From Gigaspora rosea (Eukaryota; Glomeromycota; Glomeromycetes; Diversisporales; Gigasporaceae): a stretch of DNA of 64,000 nt. Of this stretch, positions 56,544 through 64,000 are shown in pieces. The first letter of the stretch is position 1. Every line of letters starts with the position of its first letter. The stretch lies in the NCBI GenBank assembly GCA_003550325.1, contig QKWP01000113.1, positions 1 to 64,000 of the forward strand, written 5' to 3'. The position numbers were made by a program, and so were the translations under genes. The notes beneath the pieces were generated by a model. The model did no database searches and had not been told where the DNA came from. It saw only the letters and a list, made by a program, of their open reading frames with translations.

Positions 56544-57115
56544 TAGAGATGTGCCTTATGCATTATGCATGCTGCATTATGCAATGCATAATGCTGCATA
56601 ATGTAATACAAGACTTGTAAAATTTAAAAATGCACATAGAGATTATTATATAATTTTGATTCAATTAAAATTATATAATTGCTTTTATTCTAACAATATT
56701 TTTTTAAATTAGAACTTATAAATTATACATATTCCTTTTCAATTTGCTGCAATAGTTTTAGCAAACAAATTTCTTGACCAAACTTCTACTATGATATATT
56801 GTAGTCTTTTGATTTTGCTATTTAATATTTAATAACTAGTCTAATTTAATATATACAATAAGTTACTGTATTAGTAATACAACCTAACTTAACTACTTTT
56901 GAACTTTCTAATAACTTGTCCTTGCTAATTTCAACAATTTGAAAGTGTGTTAATTAGTTATATACTACTATTATATGCATTAGTGTTATTCTTAATAAAA
57001 AAAACTAATAAAGTAATTATATGATATAAAGATACAGAATTGCATAATGCATCATGCTGCATAATGTCGCATTATGCAATGCAAAGACAAAAAAACCTGC
57101 ATTCGCACATCACTA
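56544..57115. mobile_element. 572-bp hAT-type MITE with GCATTATGCA arrays
   Basis: The ends TAGAGATGTGC and (inverted) TAGTGATGTGC are TIRs. GTTGTGAC (56536-56543) and GTTGTGAT (57116-57123) flank it. Subterminal GCATAATGCA/TGCATTATGC words are stacked at both ends. AT-rich centre, no gene. Confidence 0.85.
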
Positions 57116-57123
57116 GTTGTGAT

Positions 57124-57350
57124 TATACTTGTTGGCAAAGCTATTGGGATTTGGGATGATTTTATTATGTTTGGGATTTGGGATTTGGGATAATTTTACT
57201 ATGTTTGGGATTTGGGATAATTTATTATGTTTGGATTTGGGATTTGGGATAATTTTATTATGTTTGGGATTTGGGATTGGATAATTTTATTATGTTTGGG
57301 ATTTGGGATTTGGGTGGGATTTTGAAAATTTTGTTTTGCCAACAAGTATA
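57124..57350. mobile_element. 227-bp MITE with 16-bp perfect TIR
   Basis: TATACTTGTTGGCAAA at both ends. GTTGTGAT (57116-57123) and GTTTTGAC (57351-57358) flank it. The interior is a tandem repeat of about 26-30 bp (TTTGGGATTTGGGATAATTT). Confidence 0.85.
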
Positions 57351-57399
57351 GTTTTGACCTCATTAACTTTAAAGTATTATACTCTACCTACTGTAACGA

Positions 57400-58884
57400 A
57401 ATATTTTATTTATTTTAAATCATGTATACAAATAAGATCACTTAAACGTGGCTTGGTAGCTTAGAATTAGAAAATCGTGAATACGTGATTATTGTCACGA
57501 ATGCACGACTGCTCCAAACCCGTAAATATTCTGCCACTCACGAATATGTTATAAATTCCACGAATATGTGGCAGCTCTCAAAAATGTGTTTAAGACCTTT
57601 GAATTCAATAAAGTGAAATATAAGTTCCATGTTCAATTTAAACAATGCAAACATAATAAAAGTAAACCCTTATCTTTCGAATTCGACTTTAACTTTAATA
57701 AACCTTGCAAGACTCAATTCGACGGACTGAATTGACTTGTAACTTCGTATTGGCTTATTATAACTCGAATTCTGTGTGACGAGTTTAGTTAATTCTTTTA
57801 AATTGTTCACATGATTCAAGTTACAACTGAACTTAGAATAAATCCACATATCGTGATTATTATATTTTTTATACTACCTTTACATCGACCCTCTACCATT
57901 ATAAACTTTCCTTTTACAATCGCCTTATTCACTTCTACCTGTAATTGGTTGGGGCTTTAAATTTGCACTATTGTCTATATTGTAACCGTTACACTATTAC
58001 TTTACTAAATCATACTCTACTAATTCGTATTGCTCAATTTTTCCATAATGTATTACATGAAACAAAATAAACTAATATCACAAGTTTTTTTAACTGAATA
58101 ATTCATTTTTCACATAAATAATTTTGCATAAATAAGTTTAATTAGAATTATATACATGAAAATTCTATCATTGTATCTTCGCAAATAAAATCCTGATATT
58201 TTATGCACATAGGCGCTATTCAATAGAAGCATAAACAAATGTGTAATTTTTTAGAACGTTAAATTGTACTAATTTAAATATTTTCTAGTTTTTATATACA
58301 ACCTTATACTAAAGTATAATTGGCATGATCTACAAAAATGTGATTTTCTCATTCTGATCTAAATGTAGATTACTTCCTTTTCTATTGAATAAGGTAGTGC
58401 AGCACATGACGCGGTGCAGGACCAGTACGATCAGCTTTTGTACATTATGTTTTTTTGTTTTCTTTTTTTCGCGCGTATTTGTTCTTTTAGCATTAGGAAG
58501 ATTTTTTGAATTAAATTGATTACCTGTATTGTCGTGAAATAACGGTCATGGCGTTAATTAGAGGTTTGGCCCGAATTAACACTAAATAATATGGTGTTTT
58601 TACATCTATGTATATATTATCCCAAAAACTGGCTAATTAATTGGTGCAAGATGTTCTAAAATGCTATACACCTCTAAAAAACTTTTCCCACCCCTAACCC
58701 TAACCATAAGACTAACACTAACATGTAAATTTTGTGTTAAAAATTTTATATTCAAACCTTAGACAAATCTAAAAAACATAATAAACATATGATAGGCACA
58801 AACCACTATAAGTGCGTTTTATAATAAATGTAAAAAATTCACTCCACTGATCTGTATAATAATTCAGATCGGATTAAAGATGCC
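57400..58884. other. Spacer, no supported gene
   Basis: AT-rich sequence with a possible inverted pair CTATTCAATAGAA (58213) / TTCTATTGAATAAG (58381) and a CCCCTAACCCTAACC word at 58692. It could include flanks of older elements. No domain recognised. Confidence 0.4.
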
Positions 58885-58904
58885 TGACGAATGATGAATC
58901 ATTC

Positions 58905-59140
58905 GTCATTGACGAATGACGAAACCATTTTGTCAGGTGACTTTCAATTGACGAATTGACGATTGACGAAACCCATGATGATTGATGAAACCTATGATGA
59001 AATGACGAAACCTATGACGAAATGACGAAATATATGACGAAATGACGAAACCTATGACGAAATGATGAAATATATAACGAAATAACGAAACCTATGACGA
59101 AATGATGAAACCTATGACGGAATGACGAAACCTATGAAGA
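58905..59140 (+). repeat. Left subterminal array (ATGACGAAACCT motif)
   Basis: About 10 copies of (ATGACGAAATGACGAAACCT) variants. The unit is the reverse complement of the right-end array unit. Confidence 0.85.
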
Positions 59141-59846
59141 AAAAAAAAATCATCATCGATTTTCAATTACTTTGTACTAACTTATTTTGAAAGATATATT
59201 TTATTATCAGGTTTGATTATGGAACATTCCAGGGTATCAATTCTGACAGGATCAATTTGGGTTTATACCTGTATACTGCAAATAAAAAAAATAAAGAAAC
59301 TCTACTAATGGTGATAACAATTACGGAATTAGCAATAGCGATATACTAAATAAGATATTGATACCAAACATCATACAAATAAATATGTAGTGTGGCGTAA
59401 TAAATTTAAAAGTTTAAATAGACTCTTATTGAGTAAAATCAGGGTTTTTTTGAGTATAAAAGATGATGCCTAACATGCGCTAGTCATTTCTTTCATCAAA
59501 CCTTAAAATACCCTTAACATGCAAATATAAAAAACTGAGTTTTTTTTTTAAAAATAAATTATTACCCGTAAGCAATACTTGTGTTAACAAAGGAAATGCA
59601 ATTCATCCTAGTATTTCAGCTATTGAGGATTTGGTTTACACCAATTTATTTACTTTACAGTTTTTCTATTCATGATATTAAAAGAAAATCGTTAGATATT
59701 TTCCAGAAGATATTTTCATATCATACCATTACACAATCATATAATTCCCTGATAGTTCTCGATCCAAATCAACAAATCAAAATATATATCTTTTATACGT
59801 GTTCTTGTTTTTTTTATCTTACATCAAAAAAAAAGAAGCAAACAGT
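59141..59846. other. 5' region of the hAT transposase
   Basis: AT-rich leader. The open frame 59581-59916 overlaps the real start region in another frame and has no recognisable domain; a 5' exon cannot be excluded. Confidence 0.35.
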
Positions 59847-62472
59847 ATGTCAAAAAAAAATAAACGAAAATTTAAAGCACCCGAAACTGAAAGAGAGGAT
59901 TCATCAAGTTCTTTAACGTCTTCAGAATTTATTTCTGATACAAACACACCAAATGAAACAAATAGTGGACGGAATTTATCACCTGTTTGGGTATTTTTTC
60001 AACGTGAAAAAACCTCATCGTCTGGACATTTTTCAGCAAAATGCTCTTATTGTACTGCTAAATGGTCAAGAGGCGAACCACAAAAACTTGAGGCTCATCT
60101 TGCATTAGAGTGTCCTAATGTGGATAGTGAGATTCGGCAAATTTATTTACTTTGCGTAGCTTGTCGTGATAATTTTGAAGAACAATCGGAAAACCTAGCC
60201 AGTTCGAAAAAAACAAACTTAAACAATAATCTTGCAAAATATTTTCCACAAAAAATGGATGACTTATCTAAAGAGCAAATAAACTCTATAAATAGTTTAT
60301 TACTCAAGGCATTTGTAGTCTGTTTTCTATAATTGAAACCCCATTTTTTATTGACCTTCTTCAAAATTTATGCCCAAGTTATCAACCACCATCAAGAGAA
60401 GTATTATCAGACCGTTTATTAGATCAAGAGTATTTTAAAGTTATGATTAAACGTGAAACTATTATTGATGATTCTGAGAATCTAACGCTTGGTATGTATT
60501 ATACATATTTTACATATTTATTGATTCTAATTTATATTTATAATTTATTAAATTTATATTCTTTAAACATAGCATTGGACGGGTGGACGTCACCTAACGG
60601 AAATTCAATATACAGTTTTATGATTTTAACACCCATGCATAATAGGTTCTTATATATGCTAAATGATTTTTCTGCGCATTCACATACTGCTGAATTTCTT
60701 GCAGATAAAATCGATAGAATTTTAAATGAAATTGGATGTGATAAGTTCGCAGCAATCATGACAGACAATGCTAGCAATGTAAAGCTTGCACAGCAAATTA
60801 TTCACAATAAGCATCCAAATATTTTAAGTTTGAATTGTATCGCACATTGTATTAACCTAGTATCAAAGGATATTCTTAGTAAGTATTATTATAACAATTT
60901 ATATATTTAATTAGATATATTTTATTAATATAAAGTTTTTTTTAGAGCATACATTTTCCTCACGACTTATAAAAGAATGCAATGAAGTCATAAAGTTTTT
61001 TAAAAAATCACATATGCCAAATTCATGTCTCTCTCATGCAATATCTGAATTAAAAATTTCTGGTGGCAGACTAAGGAAATTTATAGACACAAGATGGACT
61101 TCCGTGTATGAGTGTACATTATCTGTTTGTAGACTTGAACATGCATTTATCAAGGTAAATATTTTTATTAATAGTTTAATTAAATATAAATACATAATAA
61201 TTAAATATTATAATATATAGATTATGAATGATAATCCGGACATAATTTCAAATCGAGCTATAAGACAAATTTTAAGGCGACCAAATTTTTTTTCAGATCT
61301 TAAAATTTTGGTTAAGATCTTATATCCTATTCGAATAGCAATAATGAATTTAGAAGCACAAACAACAAATCTGGCAGACTGCTTTTTACAATTTGTTCAA
61401 CTAGCAGCAGCAATTAAAAAAGTTTCAAATATACGAGCTAAAGGGTTTAAAAGCTATTGTGTAAAAATTTTTAACAAAAGATGGAGAGATTTTAATGCTG
61501 ATAATTACTTGCTAGCATATTTTCTTCACCCAGGTTATCGTGGTATATATTTCAGATTTTTAATAATTAAAATATATATTAGTAAAAATTAATTTAATTT
61601 TTTTTACTAGGTGCAGGATTACGTGAACAACATTTTGAATCAATTGTAACAAATGCAATTAAAATATGGCAACAAGAGGACATGACAAATATGAATGTGC
61701 AAATCTTGCTGCTCATATGTGGTTATTTTATGAAAAAAAAGGATTCCACTTGCTCTATTGTTTTGAAACTGATACGCCTTTGTTGTGGTGGTCAACTAAT
61801 TATACTGGTGCTAAATCTGTTGGAAAACTTGCAATCAAGCTCTTCTCAATTACACCACATTCTGCTAATTGTGAAAGAATGTTTTCATCATTAGGTTGGT
61901 TGTATAGAAAACAGTGACAACAACTTTCATTATCCTGAATTCAAGCCATGGCACAGGTTCGGTCCTTTTATATGTCTAATATAGAGAAAGAATTGGTTTT
62001 TTTTGGTAAAAAGTTATCTTATAATGATTTGCAAGAACAAGTAAAATCGGCAACTTTCTTGGTTGAGGATGATGAAGGTATTATTGAAGATGAAGAAGAT
62101 ATTACTGATGACCCTGAAGAAGACATGGTTGAATATGATTCAGAGATTATTGAACATTTTGATATCGAAAATATAGTATTCCTAAGAGACGAAATGTTTC
62201 AAGATAGTGAATCGGATAATGATAGTGAAGAATCACAAAGTGATAGATCTGATGAATTTAATGAGGATGAGATGGATGTTAATAATAAAATAGGGCAAGG
62301 TGAATTTGATTTTGATCCTACAGATTTAGCGGCAGATTTTATGAAAGAATGGAGTGATGAAAGGGTTGATAATACTATAGGTGAAGAAGATATTGGCGAG
62401 AATTCAAATATAGTAGAGAATGATAATGAGAATTCAGAATCTTTACCTATAGCTTCGAAAAACTTGTCGTAA
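59847..62472 (+). pseudogene. hAT-family transposase, four introns, inactivated
   Basis: Starts MSKKNKRKFKAPE. A BED zinc finger follows at about residues 48-95 (VWVFFQ...CSYC...H...C). A 1-nt shift near 60310 changes frame into FSIIETPFFIDLLQ and SREVLSDRLLDQEYF. Introns are inferred at 60492-60572, 60879-60945, 61155-61220 and 61543-61610. Exons between them give ALDGWTSPNGNSIYSF, AIMTDNASNVKLAQ, LSLNCIAHCINLV, RLRKFIDTRWTSVY and related blocks. These are the catalytic region of hAT enzymes, with the acidic residues in LDGW and TDNASN. After another frame change near 61680 comes the C-terminal dimerisation region, LWWSTNY...LAIKLFSITPHSANCERM. In-frame TGA codons at 61915 and 61933 precede an acidic tail ending at 62472. 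Such enzymes cut and paste DNA; this copy is dead. Confidence 0.88.
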
Positions 62473-62756
62473 GAACTTTAAGGATAATAGTTAAATTCAT
62501 ATATTATCTTTTTATAAAGTGGTTTTTTTGTTTTATGATAGTTAATCATAATTTTACCAAATATCAATTGTTTTAAATAGTTTCATTATTCATCGATAGT
62601 TTTATCAAAGTAACAACATATTATCAGTTATGTTTCATATATGTTTTATATAAAAATAATGGAGTTTTAGAAAAATTTAGAAGTGAATCGATTATATCTT
62701 GGTTATACTGTATTATCGTAATTTGCTAAATAATAAACAGGTGTTACTATAATAAT

Positions 62757-63125
62757 ATTTCTGCGCCTTAAAATCACAGCATTTCCTTATAATACTCCTG
62801 CCTTATAATCATCAATTTCCCTTACATAATAATTAATCGATCTTACTTCCGATCATCCTTACATCATCCAACCTTGTTACTAATTTTATCCTTGTCCCTT
62901 TCCTAATTTGTTTTTCTATACTTACTACGTTATTACCATATCTGCGCCTTAAAATCACATCATTTCCTTATAATACTCCTGCCTTATAATCATCATTTTC
63001 CCTTACATAATAATTAATTGATCTTGCTTCCGATCGTCCTTACATCATCCAACCTTGTTACTAATTTTATCCTTGTCCCTTTTCTAATTTGTTTTTCTAC
63101 ACTTACCCTACATTATTACCATATC
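62757..63125. repeat. 181-bp direct tandem duplication
   Basis: Two copies of about 181 bp starting ATxTCTGCGCCTTAAAATCA, about 95% identical, inside the 3' part of the hAT element between the transposase and the right array. Confidence 0.92.
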
Positions 63126-63231
63126 TATAGTTATCCCAATTTCCATCAAGATGAAGTAAAAGTATTATGCTAAGGGGGTATATTATTCCGCAAAACACGG
63201 TACTTCTGAATCGTTTTATCAAGGTTTATCA

Positions 63232-63428
63232 ATTGTTAAAGGTTTGTCAAGGTTTCGTCAATTCGTCATATGTTTCGTCAATTTGTCATATATTTCGTCA
63301 ATTCGTCATAGATTTCGTCAATTCGTCATAGGTTTCGTCAATTCGTCATATGTTTCATCAATTCGTCATATATTTCGTCAATTCGTCATAGATTTCGTTA
63401 ATTCGTCATAGGTTTCGTCAATTGTCGG
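63232..63428 (-). repeat. Right subterminal array (AGGTTTCGTCAATTCGTCAT)
   Basis: About nine 20-bp units of TTTCGTCAATTCGTCATAKR, reverse complement in sense to 58905-59140. Confidence 0.88.
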
Positions 63429-63469
63429 GGGGCTATAGTATTGCACAGTATGGTCGGATTCTGTGTTGC

Positions 63470-64000
63470 CGGGAATTTCTAAATTAGGAGTAATTTCGAA
63501 TAATTTTTATGGAAGAATTCCCATGTTTGTTTTCCATAAGTTATACCGTTGGTCTGTGTTTGGTCTTTAGATAAGCGGAGTTTGAGGTATGTTAATTTAT
63601 TTGTGGAACTTTTGTGAATCTCAAATTCAAATATTGTATTCCGGAATTTATGTAATATTGTATCATCTTTAGATAATTAAGCTATTGTTGGATTTTCTCC
63701 GAATTTTTGGGCTATTATTTTTCTTTCCGCTTTATCAAATATAGATAAGTATTTGAGTCCTTAGTATGATTTTTCTATTGTTTGGATTTTGTGCTCGATT
63801 CTTCTAAGGGGTCTAATTGATTTTTGAATTTTTTCTTGTATTTGATTAAGGTCTGGATTTTATATGATGATAACTTTCCAAAGTTTAGTGCTAGTACCAG
63901 GAATTGTTTGTCCACAATTTCAGGTATTTCTTCCTCTGGTATTTCTAAGTCTATATCGTTTAGGAAGTTGAAGGTTTCTTGAGTTCGTTGTGATTGTTTT
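63470..64000 (-). pseudogene. Minus-strand coding remnant, unidentified, cut by window end
   Basis: The minus strand has long semi-open frames. First from the window edge are ETFNFLNDIDLEIPEEEIPE and LALNFGKLSSYKIQTLIKYK. Then, one frame over, IEHKIQTIEKSY, LKYLSIFDKAERKIIAQKF, KDDTILHKFRNTIFEFEIHK and GKQTWEFFHKNYSKLL. The amino-acid make-up looks like a real helical, Lys/Glu-rich protein, but I do not recognise the family. Stops after KSY, PTIA and LLLI and at least one frameshift indicate decay. The 5' end is beyond the window. Confidence 0.5.

Larger units (their letters stand above)
52915..57400 (+). repeat. Segmental duplication, copy C (protease + F-box/LRR)
   Basis: Colinear with 14935-21420: promoter, protease, F-box gene and downstream DNA. 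It lacks the 16786 hAT-like element, the 19111 insertion and the 20645 MITE, and has its own insertions at 54949, 56544 and 57124. Confidence 0.9.
58885..63430. mobile_element. hAT transposon with decayed transposase and subterminal arrays
   Basis: A plus-strand hAT transposase gene lies between two tandem arrays of the same 20-bp motif in opposite orientation (58905-59140 and 63232-63428). hAT elements commonly hold clustered transposase-binding motifs near the termini, so the arrays mark the two ends. I could not fix exact termini or an 8-bp duplication, so the limits given are approximate. Confidence 0.7.

Noticed and set aside
59581..59916. 111-codon frame upstream of the hAT transposase as a separate gene
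   Set aside because: It overlaps the transposase start in another frame and has no domain.

Overview
The window looks like nuclear DNA from an arbuscular mycorrhizal fungus (Glomeromycotina, close to Rhizophagus). The reasons are extreme AT richness, sparse genes with short GTAAGT...AG introns, very heavy DNA-transposon content, and remnants of families I recall as expanded there: F-box/LRR, BTB-TLDc-type, MULE and hAT transposases, and DUF3504/Crypton-like recombinases. The taxonomic call is recognition, not a search. Two single-N gaps (1814 and 6890) show this is draft assembly.

Only two genes look potentially functional. (1) A secreted pepsin-type aspartic protease (15181-16378, one intron). 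(2) A candidate small secreted cysteine-rich peptide gene (24754-26372). In the second, a signal-peptide exon is followed by about nine micro-exons of 3-9 nt. They are separated by about 100-bp introns, all in the same phase, and splice on paper to a short open Cys-rich tail. Almost every Cys codon is assembled across an exon junction. This is the most unusual structure in the window and is my candidate for the undescribed system.

Layout. 1-2870: decamer minisatellite, a dead multicopy-family gene and AT-rich repeats. 2870-9015: a tandem array of TLDc fragments, split by foldback elements; one foldback holds a 3.97-kb MULE plus an adjoining MITE, and three copies of the same 9-bp target lie around the pair. 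9016-14900: foldback elements and a fragment of an integrase-like gene. 14935-21420: segment A (protease plus F-box/LRR gene), the F-box being split by a 2.27-kb hAT-like element. 21879-24600: twin MULE-MITEs. 24754-26372: the micro-exon gene with a SINE in one intron. 26400-43200: almost entirely palindromic or TIR elements and one LTR-like pair. 43290-47182: a second integrase-like fragment and a dead tyrosine recombinase split by a TTAA-flanked element. 47650-49020: segment B (F-box 3' half). 52915-57400: segment C, a second protease+F-box copy, with the protease frameshifted. 58885-63430: a hAT transposon with a decayed transposase and inverted arrays of 20-bp subterminal repeats. 63470-64000: minus-strand coding remnants.

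The genes do not form an operon-like system. What links them is duplication (protease+F-box, TLDc units, two integrase-like fragments) followed by insertion. Copies A, B and C act as empty-site controls for one another, so several insertions can be delimited exactly by target-site duplications: 9 bp for MULE-type, 8 bp for hAT-type, TTAA, TTA and TA.
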